Shown here piece by piece: positions 35,037 to 47,560 of a DNA stretch of 64,000 bases. Source of the stretch: Cryptomeria japonica (Eukaryota > Streptophyta > Pinopsida > Cupressales > Cupressaceae); assembly GCF_030272615.1 (NCBI RefSeq), contig NC_081415.1, positions 107,824,406-107,888,405 of the forward strand, in the 5' to 3' direction. The notes under the pieces are model-generated. The model did not search any database, had not been told where the DNA came from, and was given only the letters and a program-made list of their open reading frames with translations. The stretch's first letter is position 1, and the number at the start of each line of letters is the position of its first letter. Made by a program: the position numbers and the translations under genes.

Positions 35037-35573
35037 AGTGTTGTAATCATGTAAGATGTGTGTCTGCAATTGTGTCTATGATTTGTGAGAGTATTTTATG
35101 TGAGAACAAGTGAATTTATCTTTCAGTAGTGGGAAGAGAAAAGAAGTGTTGTTGTGCAGATAGTGTTCTTAATCGAAACTATGATCAGGCATTTGGAGAT
35201 TCTATTTCTTTATTTCATGTAATGTGGATTGTTGTTTCAACTTTGTAAGGTAGTGAGCCTTGCCAAGGTTGTAACGCTTTGAAGGTTTTGAGCAATGAGC
35301 TCTAGGCAATGTACCTGAATGCATGTGCATTCCCCATTGTAATATTTTCACATACTACTATAGAGTATCATCATATTGTGGGTAGGTTCCCACCGTGATT
35401 TTCCCTTAAACGGATTTTCCACATCAAAAATTTGTGTGTTGTGTGTTGTTGATGTGGTGTTTATCTTTCTTATTATTGTTCTTGATCATATTTGAATTTG
35501 AAGATAATTTGCTTAAGTTTGTGAAAATTGATTCAGCCCCCCTCTTAGTTTTCCTGCATTGTTGTTGCCAACA

Positions 35574-37975
35574 TAAGGTTTAGGGTACATAGGTTTTAAG
35601 GTATTGCCCATATTTATAATTCCCTCTATGTCTCCTCTCCATTTCCCCCTCTCTATCTCTTCTTTCTCACCTACCTCTCCCCTCTCTAGAGCTCTCCCTC
35701 TTTCCCTCTTTATCTCCACTCCCTCTTAACTACGATATTTATTTCCCCCCACTCTCTCTTATTATCTCTCAATTATTTTCTATCTTCATTGTCTAGGTCC
35801 TCTCCCTCACTTATTCTCTCCATTATCCAGGTCATCACCTCTCCCTCCCACCCTCTCTTTCTCCCCTCTCTAGTTTTCTCCCTTCATGCCTAGCTCTTTA
35901 TCTCTCCACCCATGTCTCATTATCCATATCTCTACCCCCCTCTATATATCTCACCACTCTCTCTCACCATCTAGGTCTCTCACCTTTCTATCTCCCTACC
36001 CTCTTTACCTCCATATCTATCTCCCTCCACTCTCTCTTATTCTCTATCTTCATTATCTAGGACCTCTCCCTCTCTTAATCTCTCTCCATTGTCTTATTCA
36101 TCACCTCTCCCTTCCTATCTACCTATTTTCCTCTCCATCAATGTCTCATTACCCACCTCTCTTTATACCCCTATATTTATCTCACCCCTCTCTCCTCGTA
36201 TAGGTATATCAACCATCCCCCTTACCCCTCTCCCTTCATGAACTCTCTCAAGTCTTTTTTCTCTTTCCTTAACTCTCTTGGTCATTACCTTTCACTCCCT
36301 TGTACATTTTTTAGTAAATAGGGTGTAGGATATAGGCTTTTAGGGTTTAGAGTATAGGGTATACAGTTTAGGGTAGATAGGGTTTATGGTATTTCCCATA
36401 TTGATACTTCCATCTATGTCTCCTCTCCATTTTTCCCTCTCTATCTCTTCTCTCTGACCTCTATCTCCCCTCTCTTGGTGTCTTCCTCCTTCATTCCTTC
36501 CTCTCTTTCTCCCCTCCCTCTTTACCCTCATATCTATTTCCCTCACTCATTCTCTCTTATTATATCTCCCTTTTATTCTCTATCTTCATTATCTTGGTCT
36601 TGTCCCTCACTTACTCTCTCCATTATCCAAGTCACCACCTCTCTCTCCCACCCTCTATATCCCTCTCTAGGTTTATCCCTTCGCGCTTACCTTTTACATC
36701 TCTATCAATTTCTCATTATCCACCTCTCTATTCCACTCTATATATCTCACCACTCTCTCCCTCTCCATCTATGTCTCCCACCTCTCTCTCCCCTCCCTCT
36801 TTACCTCCATGTCTAACTCCCGCCCACTCTCTATTATTATATCTCCCTCTCTTATTCTCTATCTTCATTATCTAGGTCCTCTCCCTTTTTTAATCTCTCT
36901 TAATTGTCTAGGTCATCACCTCTTCCTTCCTATCTACCTATTTACCTCTAATTACATGTCTCATTACCTACCTCTCTTTATCCCCCTCTATATATCTCAC
37001 CCATCTCTCTCCCCTGTAGGTATCTCACCCATCCCCTTACCCCTCTACCTTTATGAACTCTCTCCTCTTTTTTCTCTCTCTACAACTCTCTAGGTCATCA
37101 CATCTCCCTCCATTGTACATGGTTTAGGTAATAGGGTCTAGGATATTGGGTTTAGGATTTAGAGTATAGGGTATAAGGTATTGCCCATATTGATGCTTTC
37201 CTCTATGTCTCCTCTCCATTTTCCCCTCTCCATCTCTTCTCTCTCACCTCTCTCTCCACTCTCTAGGTCTATCTCTCTCTTTATTCCTCTCTCCCTCTCT
37301 ATTTCTCTTCCCTCCTACACTCTCTCTTATTATATATCTCTTTTATTCTCTATCTTTATTTTTTAGGTCCTTTCCCTCACTTATTCTCTCCATTTTCCAT
37401 GTTATCACATCTCCCTCCCACCCTCTCTCTCTTTGCACCTACCTCTTTACCTCTTCATCCATGTCTCATTACCCACCTCTCTATCCCCCTCTATATATAT
37501 CACCACTCTCTCTCCCCATTTAGGTCTTTCACCTTTCTATCTCCCCTCCCTGTTTACTCCCATATCTATCTCCATACCACTCTCTCATTATCTCTCCCTC
37601 TCTTACTCCATCTTCATTGTCTAGCTCCTCTCCCTCTCTTAATCTCTCTCCATTGTCTACATCATCACCTCTCTCTTCATATCCACCTATTTACCTCATC
37701 ATCCATGTCTCATTACCCACCTCTCTTCATCCCCTTCTATATGTCTCTCCCCTCTCCCCCCTATAGTTATCTCACCCATCACCCATTACCCCTCTCCCAT
37801 TGTGAACTCTCTCCTCTTTTTTCTCCCCTTCACTTCTCCATCTCTTGCATCCCTCACACCCTCTATGTCCACCTCTCCCTTCCATACCTTTTTTCTCCTC
37901 TCTTTCTCTAATCTTTTGTTTCTCCTCTTCTCCCTCCCTCCTCTCTCTAGGTCATTACCTCTCCCTCCACTTAAA
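35574..37975 (+). repeat. Pyrimidine-rich macrosatellite, three units of about 0.8 kb
   Basis: The plus strand is almost entirely C/T (ctctccctctctatctc) for 2.4 kb. Each unit opens with a purine-containing header of the type ggtttagggtatagg...aaggtattgcccatatt, at about 35580, 36330 and 37130, with a related header at 37976. Units share phrases such as tctatgtctcctctccattt and cactctctcttatta. The long Ser/Leu/Pro open frames here are composition artefacts, not genes. Confidence 0.88.
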
Positions 37976-38720
<745 letters not shown>

Positions 38721-38766
38721 GAGGAGATACATGTGTAAATAGTTAGGGGTGGGAGGAAAATATGAG

Positions 38767-39106
38767 TGTTGAATTTTGCAACACAAGCACATGAGAGATC
38801 AAACAAAAAGAAAGAACACCTTGCACAAATGAGAGCTGGACAATTGAATGCTATATTACTCAAAAGAAAATAATACAGAATGTGTTACAATTGTACAATG
38901 AGGTTCTTATACATAAATCATAGAGATAAATTTAGGAGAAGTAAAGTACAATCATGAGGAGCTAAATAAAGCTCAACTCAAGCTAAACTAGATGCATAAA
39001 ATTCAAACTAAGTCCACAACTCAAAAGCACTCATAAGTGAATGAACTTAAATAAAAAAGTATAACTAGTAGTAAAAAAGAAACTAATAGATAAATATGCA
39101 CTAACA
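38767..39106 (-). repeat. 3' LTR of element F
   Basis: On the minus strand it starts TGTTAGTGCATATTTATC and ends GCAAAATTCAACA. Immediately upstream (39107-39118) lies the minus-strand tract TTAAGTGGGGG, the polypurine tract. Confidence 0.75.
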
Positions 39107-39299
39107 CCCCCACTTAAGTGAAACTTGATGTGAGTTAAAAAACTCTAAATGCATGAATTCAAAAATAGGTCTCAACAATAGAAATCTTGATTAGGTACCC
39201 ATGTACAAACCAATGAATTATTTCTACGAGGAGAAAAGGAGAAAAATCACATGCAAAAAAAACCCTGGCTAAAAGTGAGAGATACAATGCATGAAAATA

Positions 39300-40745
39300 A
39301 ACATGAACTACTAAAAAAGGAAGGACTTAGACCCCCCAAAGACAACTTCCTTCACCCCAAGCATCGATCACAACTAAAGATAATGTGGGGACACTAAGAG
39401 TTTAGTTAAGATGTATGTTACCTGCTCCTTTATAGGTATGTAATCCAAGCTAAGAAGACCATCCTAAATCAACTACTGAATAAAGTGCATGTGGATCTCA
39501 ATATGCTTAGTTCATTGATGCTCCATTGGGTTGTGAGAAATGTGAATGGCACTTTGATTGTCACACTAAAAAATAGTGGGACCATTAGGAGGAAAACCAA
39601 ACTCTGTCAAGAATTGATGAAGCCATAAAACCTCATGGCTAGCAAGAAATAATGCTCAATACTCAACCTTAGTAGATGATAATACAATAGAAGATTAATT
39701 CTTGCAAGACCATGTAATAGGGCCAAAACCAAGACAAAAAAGACCAGATGTAGACTTCCTATCATTAACATCACCAACCTAATCTAAGTCACTAAAGCCA
39801 ATGATCCTAGAGTCTTAATATATATTGAATGCCAAAGTGCAATGTGCCCTAGATTTATCTAAAGATACATTTGGTAGCCTTCAAGTAACTCTCATGTGGA
39901 TTGTGAGAGAATAAAGAGATTAGACCAACTGTAAAGGAAATATCATGATGAGTATGTGTTAGGTACAAAAGATTGCCAACCAACTACCTATACAATGTAG
40001 CATCATTGAAGGAGTAGAACAAATAGAAGACAACACAACCCCTATGAGAAATGGTATGGGCCAGGCTTGTAATCATGCATTCCAAATCTCTGAAGCATAT
40101 CAAGAGCATAATTTTGTTGAGAAATGGAAATCCCATCCAAAGATTGAATAACCTGAAGACCAAGATCTATCATGTCAAATTAATCTATCAACGCTCTCTA
40201 AACACTCTAAATCATGGAAGAAAAAATACCTATAAGAATCAAATCATCCACAAGCATGATGAATATCAAAAGATCTCCCTCCTAACATCGAGTGTAAACT
40301 GTTGGATTGAAATGGGAATGTGTGAAACTAGTAGAAACTAGGAATGTGTCCATCTTCTCATAGGAAGCTTGAGGGGCATGTTTGAGACCATACAAGTAAT
40401 GTCAAAACTTGCAAATAGGTGAAGAGCCTTTCATAAAACCCTATGGATGCTCAATATATATCTTCTCATAAAGATCACCATGCAAGAAGGAACTCTTTGC
40501 ATCCATCTAATAAATTGAACATCCCTGTGAAGTTGCAAGTGAAAGTACAAGGAAAATAGAATCAATCTTGGCAATAGGAGCAAAAGTCTCAAAATAATAA
40601 ATGCCCTAAATCTATGAAAACCCCTTAGGAACAAGATGAGCCTTATACTTATCAATGAAGCCATCTACAATATACTCGTGTATGATATACCTACTTGCAC
40701 CACACCAACTTGCTTCCCTTAGAAAGAGGTACAAGATCACAAATG
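39300..40745 (-). pseudogene. F reverse transcriptase / RNase H remnant
   Basis: Frames are scrambled by indels and stops, but motifs appear in order on the minus strand: an A-H-L-V-P-K-G segment near 40630; F-E-T-F-A-P-I-A-K-I near 40590; MDAKSSFLHGDLYEKIYIEH near 40470-40510 (first Asp); HYLYGLKHAPQASYEKMD near 40390; MLVDDLILIG near 40245 (catalytic DD); NLLYLTHTHHDISF near 39960. Unlike P and G it has LVDD, typical of other copia lineages. Confidence 0.8.
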
Positions 40746-41099
40746 TGTTTATTCACTAGTGAAGATTGATCCTCTATCATAGTCCAATCCCACTCTAGAA
40801 TATCTATCACATCTGAAAACTTTTGAGGATCAATGGAAATATCCTAACTCACGAAAGAGACCTCAAAACTCTATGAACAAGTATGATGAGAATCTGAAGG
40901 ATCACCTACCCAATCTCCAATTGTATCAACAATACTATGGGCCTACTTAGGAAGTGGTGGAGGCTAAAATAGAACATCTTCCTCATCCTCAAAAGGAAAA
41001 GAATCCTCAAGAAGTGGATGAGTAAGAAGTGACATAGAAGTTGGTGATGGAGAGCCCATTAGAGGATAGTGCTCATAAAATTGGACATCTTGTCAAAGC

Positions 41100-41778
41100 A
41101 AGATCTCTTTGGAAATAAGATCAAATAACCTATACACTTTACAATCCTCATAGTAGCCAACAAAGATCACTGGTTGAGTCTTCCTCTCCTTGGCTTTCTT
41201 CTATGCATCTGGAATAAATTCCTAAGCCACACTCCAAATAACTTTGAATAAAACACATTTGCCTTGGCATGGGACCAAGCTTCCTTAGGGCTCAATTATG
41301 GCAATATCTTGTGAGGGATCCAATTCTAAATATAATTAGCACAATTCATTGCCTTAGCCCAAAAAGCTACAACCATATCTTGAGACAAAATCATGCAATT
41401 ATCCATCTCACTAAGTGCTTTTTCTTGCTCTTGACAATACCATTCTACTGAGGGGTATAAAGAGATTTAAGTGATGAAGGATGCCATTCTCTGTTCAAAA
41501 GTCTCAGAATGTCTAATTGACATACTGTCCCCATTATCTATGTATATCCGCTTGATAGAAAGTCTAAACTGCTTCTTCACAAATGCCTTATACCTCCTGA
41601 AGAAATGAAGGACATCACTCTTGTACTCTAGAGAGTACACCCATGTATGCCTAGAGAAGTCATCAATGAATGTGAGCCAATACTTGGCCCTCGAAAACCA
41701 TGGATTTGAAAAGGTCATGAGGTCACTATGAACTAACTCTAAGCGTGCCTTAGTACGGTGGGTTCTTGTTGGCATCAT
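41100..41778 (-). pseudogene. F integrase remnant
   Basis: The open frame 41467-41778 reads LELVHSDLMTFSNPWFSRAK (first catalytic Asp in H-S-D), YWLTFIDDFSRHTWVYSL, and KRIYIDNGD in place of the usual R-S-D-N-G-G-E. After a break near 41440 the C-terminal part appears as PKEAWSHAKANVF and a C-terminal R-R-K-P-R-R-G segment. The Glu region is damaged. Confidence 0.82.
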
Positions 41779-41801
41779 GAAGTTTGGAGTACTTAAGAAG
41801 T

Positions 41802-42874
41802 TGTCATTAATGGCAATACTGGTTCAAATGTCATCATGACTGATCGGAAAAGGGTTATAGTGGATTGGTAAGGAATAGGGGACTAAAGACTTCCATCGGT
41901 GAGTAGAGATTGGTTTACAAGAAGCAACCGGTAGATTAAGATGAGTAAAACAGGTTCACCAATATAAAGAAAACAACCAGTAGTAGATCATAATGGTGAA
42001 ATGTAGATATGATCAATTTTGAAAGTGCCAATTGAAGTCAGAGTGCTTGTTACAAAACCAATGAGTTTTGTGGCACAAACAGCTAGTCCTATTGGTATAA
42101 TCGGTAAGATTTGAGGAACGAACAAATTGGCACATATAATGATTTTTTGAGTTTGAGTTTTGGAGGGAAAGTTAGTGCCAAGATTGAATATAGCTATATA
42201 CATGTTTTTCATCAAGAGTTTGGTGAGTTGATGGAGTTGTGAGTGGATTGAGGTTGAAAGTTAGAGAAAAGGTGTAGAATAAGCGAAGTGCAGAAGGGTT
42301 CCTCATGAATTGGTGAATACATCATCGAGAAGAGATTGAAGTAGATATAGAATGGATCTATATGATAGAAAATATTCATCATCAGATCAATGACTTGTTG
42401 CTCTCTAATAATTGCAGCATAGTAAAATCCCTTAAACAGGTGGACTTTAATAGGTCCCTTTGTAAAATCCCTTAACCGGGTGACATCTTAAATGATGATC
42501 CTAAGTCTTTTAACAAGGCTATCTCTAACGGGTTAAAGGTTCTAACAGGCCTTGAAGAAAATCCATTAACCAGGTGGCACCTAACTGTGTCTTTGTAATC
42601 TCCTAATAAGCATAGCTCCTCACTAGGCATACTTAAGAATAGTGCAGATTTTGTGAGTTTCTACTCACACCATGGTTTTCTCCCATTTGGGTTTCCACGT
42701 GATAAATCTTGATTTTCATGTGTGTTTGATTTTGTGTGTGCATGTTTCTTATTAATGCTTCTTAGACTGATAAGTGTTAAAGTTTAAATAAAAGTTTTGA
42801 TTAAGGTTAAATCTAGAATAATCCGGTATAGTGCTAATTCACCCCACCCTCTTAGTCACTAGTTAATATTAACA
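41802..42874 (+). repeat. 5' LTR of element E
   Basis: TGTCATTAATGGC to AATATTAACA, about 1073 bp, ending just before the PBS. The preceding sequence is element F integrase, so E inserted into F or replaced its 5' part. The second LTR is not in the window, so the boundary at 41802 rests on the TG start and the F break. Confidence 0.65.
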
Positions 42875-42875
42875 T

Positions 42876-42888
42876 TTGGTATTAGAGC
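42876..42888 (+). promoter_or_regulatory. Primer binding site of E
   Basis: TTGGTATTAGAGC, one transition away from the TGGTATCAGAGC core complementary to initiator tRNA-Met, placed directly after the LTR. Confidence 0.8.
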
Positions 42889-42909
42889 AGAGGTCCTCTA
42901 AAGAAAAGT

Positions 42910-43187
42910 TTAACAACTTGAGGAAAAGATCGTGGAAGTATATCGGTATCACAAGCAGCTTGATGAAGCTAGTGAGATGATTGCTCAGCTAAAGGAGAGA
43001 CTGAAAAAATCACTTGCTAAAAGGAAGGAGCTCGCTCTATAACTTAATGAGAGTCAGGATATCATAGATCAAATTTCTGATCAGAGTGGATCTGAAGAAG
43101 CAGAAGAGGCAACCTCAGAGCTGATGGAAAAGAAAATGAAGTTGGCTGAAGAAATCACAAATCTAAAAAGAGAGCATGAAAGTCAAG
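42910..43187 (+). pseudogene. E gag, N-terminal coiled coil
   Basis: The frame reads EKIVEVYRYHKQLDEASEMI, AQLKERLKKSLAKRKELAL, a TAA, then LNESQDIIDQISDQSGSEEA and MKLAEEITNLKREHESQ. Heptad-like spacing of Leu/Ile and dense charge indicate a coiled coil, plausible for particle assembly. No good start codon is seen after the PBS, so the N-terminus is probably lost. The frame is cut by element D and resumes at 47561. Confidence 0.6.
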
Positions 43188-44863
43188 TGGTGCAGGACCA
43201 CCCGAGACAAGACTGGCCACCATGAGGCCATAATGAAGATTTATGAGATATTAAGTCTATGAGGTTAAAAATGACCATTTGAAATTGAAAACATGGCTAA
43301 TAATGCCATTTGGAGTCATCAAACTCATGTAATGAGTCACTTTGTAACAAGTTGCCAAAATTGCCATGTTGGGCAAATAATGTCAAAATGAGTAATGTAA
43401 TGGGGTTTAATGGGTAGAATAGGTTTTTAATGATAATTTTAAGTTTCATAAGGTTTTGTGTGACCATATTAATGTAATAAAGTTGATTAGGAAGTGTCAA
43501 GATACAAAAAGATCAAAACTTGTCAATTGACAACTAAAAGTGTCAAGTTGACAACAAGTTAGGGATGTAACGCCTAAAAGGTGGTTGTATGGGTGGTTAG
43601 GAGTTGGTTTTCAGTTACCATGAGAGTAAACATATTTAAACATTGGTTTGAATTCCAAAATCATGAGAGAGACACATATTTAAATGTAAGATTGACAAAT
43701 TGATAATAAAATCTCACAGTTTCCAGCAAAAGCTTATTAAATCTGCTTTTATTTGTGACTGAGGTTTCTCTTTCTTTCTTCATTATTGATTGATCATAGG
43801 CATATCAAGATGGAGTAGAGTTAATACATTCCTTTGGTGCTGATTATGAAGTCTTTTCATTCAAATTTGATCAATTTATTTTGACTGTTCTATGTATTGT
43901 TGTAGGTGATAGTTTTGAAGGGTTTTAAGAGTCATTTTGTGAATCTGACCCATTCTACTTTATGTAATCACTATGGTTTTTGGAATAGGTCTGAGGAATT
44001 GTAAAATAAGTGTTTCTAACTTTGATAATGCAGGAGAGATAATGAATGCATAAGGAAGATACCTTATGGGTGGAGAGTCACAAGTTGACTTAGTGAGTAA
44101 CCGGTGCCATGTGAAGGTCCGAAGGATTTCATTTAACAAGGGTAATATTTTATGGTGGATTAAGTGTATGTAGGTTGGATAGAAGGTTTTGGATCCTTTG
44201 GTTGGGTCTAGAAGTGTCCAGAAGTGAGAGATTGGGAAAGCCCTAGGTTTGGGTTCCTAAAAGTGAGGGTTTTGTCTTTGAATAGGTAAATGGGCATGGC
44301 ACTGCCTAAAACCCTGAAAAATCTTTTGTTTTGAAACATTTCCCAAGACTGATTTTGGGTGTGAAGGTCTAGAGTTGTGATCCAAAGGGTGTTCCTTTGG
44401 AAAAGTGGGCTAAGTTAGACTAATCCTAGTAGGACGAGGTATTGAAACTAGGTATTGGTCCAAAACAACCAAATCTGAAATTTAAGTATGTTATGAAACA
44501 TGCAAATGGGTATCTGAAAGTGTCTTTTGTTTTCCAAGTGGTCAGGGAAAATTTTGAGTTAATGTACAAATACCGGTTTGAAGGGCTAGTAGGAATAAAC
44601 AGGTTAAGTGTTGTTTTGTGTTTTAGGGATTAAAACGGTCAACTTGGGTATGTGGAATCTAGTGTCAGGGTCTTATAGGTGTGTTGAACCCTTGAGTCAT
44701 GTTTGGTTAATCCATTGAAGTTGGAAACCCCATTTGGGTGATTTGGTGAAGGTTTGTGGGTGCAAGGTGTGAAGGGTTGAGGAACCTAGTATTGGTTGGT
44801 TGTAGTGTATTTGTGCCAAGTCATTTGATTGAGATAAAGAAGTTGACACAAGGCTCTACATCA
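43188..44863 (+). repeat. 5' LTR of element D
   Basis: 1676 bp, collinear with 45891-47556; it starts tggtgcaggaccaccc. The short open frames within (e.g. 44442-44633) occur at the same place in both LTRs and show no family resemblance. Confidence 0.92.
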
Positions 44864-44865
44864 TA

Positions 44866-44878
44866 TTGGTATCAGAGC
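44866..44878 (+). promoter_or_regulatory. Primer binding site of D
   Basis: TTGGTATCAGAGC two bases after the LTR, an exact match to the common copia PBS core for initiator tRNA-Met. Confidence 0.9.
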
Positions 44879-44879
44879 A

Positions 44880-45778
44880 AGGGTTTAGATCCTTGCAGGC
44901 TGTTGCTAGTTGAGGAGAAGAATAGCAAAGATGGAAGTGTTAATAAGACATTTGCAAGCAGTGGAGGAAAGGAAAAGAGAAAGAGGCAAAGGAAACTTGA
45001 TAAAGAGATAGAAACATTGAAGAAAGAAGTGAGAAGATGGAACTTGGAATTCTAAGAGATGAGCACAGGACTTGAGGCTTTAGAGGAAGCTTTGGAAGAT
45101 GCAGAAGAAGACTTCATGGATGAAGATGTTAAGGAAGAAGTAAGTTGTTCATTGAAAGGGCAAGAGAGAAAAGAGCAGTAGTTATCTTGTGAGGAAGATG
45201 ATGAGCCTGAGGACAAAGAGGTTCTAAGAGTTGAAAAAGAGATGGAAGACAAAGATGCTGGTGATAACAACAAGATTTCAAGTCTTGGAGGGCTTGAGTG
45301 TGATGAGATTGTAATTGGGACTATGGTATGTCCTTTGAAGGGTATTATGCATCAATGTACTCTTGTGACAACAAATGGTGAGGCTAATGATGTAGCCTTG
45401 AAGTTGGATAGAGAGTTGGTATGCCAAGAGGAATGGCATGAGAAGGTTTAGTTGGTCTCAGTGGAAGAGGAGACTAATGATGAGTTTGTGGTAGGCCTTG
45501 AGAAGGCCAAAGAGTTTGTTTATTCTCCAAGCATGGAGATTGAGGATGTTGAGTATGTTGATGTTACCAAGATGGATGATAGTCTTTGGATGGTGAAGAT
45601 GATTGGGTTGCAGGTGTATGCAATAATATTAGTGATGTTGAGCATGATGAAGTTTATAATGGATGGAAAAGGACAACAGGTGGTACCACTTTTGCCAAGT
45701 GGAGGCAAACCAAGAGTGAAGATAAAGGAGGTAGAGAAGTTCCAAGTGAGTAAAGGACAAGAAAGGAGAAGATTGTAG
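44880..45778 (+). pseudogene. D single gag-like ORF, about 300 codons, acidic
   Basis: One frame runs from just after the PBS to the TAG at 45776, broken only by a TAA near 45053, a TAG near 45179 and a TAG near 45449. It starts basic and coiled (GKEKRKRQRKLDKEIETLKK), turns strongly acidic (EALEEALEDAEEDFMDEDVK, EEDDEPEDKEVLRVEKEMED), then has a C-terminal part with E-D-V-E-Y-V-D-V-T-K and a basic end. No zinc knuckle, protease, integrase or RT is present. I do not recognise a named family. Its position suggests a structural or packaging protein; that is inference. Confidence 0.55.
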
Positions 45779-45890
45779 AAGGATGAAAAGTGCAAGCCCG
45801 AAGTCAAGAAGAAACCTATGTTTTGTTTTCTAATGTTTTGTTTTGCAGGCATTTCCAAGGGGACTTGGAAATTTTGAACCCCTGGGAATA

Positions 45891-47556
45891 TGGTGCAGGA
45901 GCACCCAAGAAAAGACTGGCCACCATGAGGCCATAATGAATATTTATGAGATATTAAGTCTATGAGATTAAAAATGACCATTTTATATTGTAAACATGAA
46001 TAATAATGCAACTTGGAGTCATCAAACTCATGTAATGAGTCATTTTGTAATAAGTTGTCAAAATTGCCATGTTGGCCAAATAACGTCAAAATGAGTAATT
46101 TAATGGAGTTTAATGGGTAGAATAGGTTTTTGATGAGAATTTTAAGTTTCATAAGGTCTTTTTTGACCATATTAATGTAATAAAGCTGATTAGGAAGTGT
46201 CAAGATACAGAAAGATCAAAACTTGTCAATTGACAACTAAAAGTGTCAAGTTGACAACAAGTTAGGGATGTAACACCTAAAAGGTGGTTGTATGGGTGGT
46301 TAGGAGTTGGTTGTCAGTTATCATGAGAGTAAATGTGTTTAAAAATTGGTTTGAATGCCAAAATAGTGAGAGAGACACAGATTGAAATGTAAGATTGACA
46401 AATTGATAATAAAATCTCATGGTTTCCTATAAAAGCTTATTAAATCCGCTTTTATTTGTGACTAAGGTTTCTCTTTCTTTCTTCATTATTGATTGATCAT
46501 AGGAATATCAAGATGGATTAGGGTTAATAAATTCCTTTGGTGCTTATTCTGAAGTCTTTTCATTCAAATTTGATCAATTTATTTTGACTATTCTATATAC
46601 TGTTGTAGGTGATAGTTTTGAAGGGTTTTGAGAGTCATTGTGTGAATCTGACCCATTCTACTTTATGTAATCACTATGGCTTGTGGAATGGGTCCGAGGC
46701 ATTATAATATAAGTGTCTATAAATTCTAGAATGCGGGAGAGATCATGAATGCATAAGGAGGATACCTTATGGGTGGAGAGTCACAAGTTGACTTAGTGAG
46801 TAACCGATGCCATGTGAAGGTCTGAAGGATTTCATTTAACAAGGGTAATATTTTATGATGGATTATGTGTATGCAAGTTGGATAGAAGGTTTTGGATCCT
46901 TTGGTTGGGTCTAGAAGTGAATGGATGTGAGAGATTGGGAAAGCCCTAGGTTTAGGTTCCTAGAAGTGAGGGTTTTGTCTTTGAATAGGTAAATGAGCAT
47001 GAAACCACCTAAAAACCTAAAATTATTTTGTTTTGAAACATTTCCTAAGAATTTTTTTGATTGTGAAGTTCTGGAGTTGTGATCCAAAGGGTGTTCCTTT
47101 GGGAAAGTGGGCTAATTTGGCCTAATCCTAGTAGGATAGGGTATTGAAACTAGGTTTTGGTCCAAAAAAACCATATCTAAAATTTAAGTATGTTGTGAAA
47201 CTTGTAAATGGATATCTGAAAGTGTGTTTTGTTTTCCAAGTGGTTTGGAAAAGTTTTGAGTTAATGTGCAAATACCAGTTTGAAGGAATAAACCAGTTAA
47301 GTGCTAGTTTGTGTATTGGGGATTGAACTGGTCAACTTGGGTATGTGGAATCTTGTGTTAGGGTGTCATAGGTGTGTTGAACCTCTGAGTCATGTTTGGT
47401 TAAGCATTTGAAGTTGGAAACCCCATTTGGGTGATTTGGTGAAGGTTTGTGAGTGCAAGGTGTGAAGGGTTGAGGAACCTAGTATTGGTTGGCTGAAGTG
47501 TATTTGTGCCAAGTCATTTGAGTGAGATAAAGAAGTTGACACAAGGATCTACATCA
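45891..47556 (+). repeat. 3' LTR of element D
   Basis: 1666 bp, starting tggtgcaggagcaccc. The segment before it (ggggacttgg...cccctgggaata) is only weakly purine-rich, so the polypurine tract is degenerate or atypical. Confidence 0.92.
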
Positions 47557-47560
47557 TTAG

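Larger units (their letters stand above)
11816..35573 (+). mobile_element. Copia-type LTR retrotransposon P, fragmented by nested insertions
   Basis: A Ty1/copia element on the plus strand in the order LTR, PBS, gag, protease, integrase, RT, RNase H, polypurine tract, LTR. The native parts are 11816-12878, 13851-14586, 21792-22154, 22354-26356 and 34858-35573. The rest is inserted DNA: an ORF1-only LINE, element C, a LINE tail and element G. Joining the two pieces of the 3' LTR gives about 1.3 kb. The 5' LTR lacks roughly its first 315 bp. Reading frames carry many stops, so P is the oldest layer of this block. Confidence 0.92.
25743..35573 (+). repeat. 3' LTR of P, split by element G
   Basis: Starts TGTTGGATATT at 25743 and ends TTGCCAACA at 35573. 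Native halves are 25743-26356 and 34858-35573. The TGTTGG/CCAACA ends are inverted as in copia LTRs. TATAAATA lies at 35029-35036. The break at 26356/34858 coincides with the gtctt duplication around element G. Confidence 0.9.
38767..41801 (-). mobile_element. Copia-type element F, 5'-truncated, antisense
   Basis: The 3' LTR is 38767-39106, then a polypurine tract, then RNase H, RT and integrase remnants in copia order up to 41801, where the LTR of element E begins. The LTR is short (340 bp) and the pol sequence differs from P and G, so it is another lineage. Gag and 5' LTR are absent from the window. Confidence 0.85.
43188..47556 (+). mobile_element. Compact non-autonomous LTR retrotransposon D
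   Basis: Complete LTR pair (43188-44863, 45891-47556; about 1.67 kb each) around only 1027 bp of interior with one gag-like frame and no pol. Starts TGGTGCAGG, ends CTACATCA. Target duplication tcaag (43183-43187) and ttagg (47557-47561), two transitions apart; E gag is collinear across it. LTRs account for three quarters of the element. It must have borrowed all enzymes. Confidence 0.92.

Noticed and set aside
35886-37911. Several open frames of 90-170 codons rich in Ser, Leu, Pro and Tyr
   Set aside because: They arise from C/T-only sequence with few stop trinucleotides, occur in several frames at once, and have no domain content.
45520-46203. 227-codon minus-strand open frame
   Set aside because: Antisense to the D ORF and LTR; the related 43297-43500 frame is just the other LTR. 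No motif; the sense frame is better supported.
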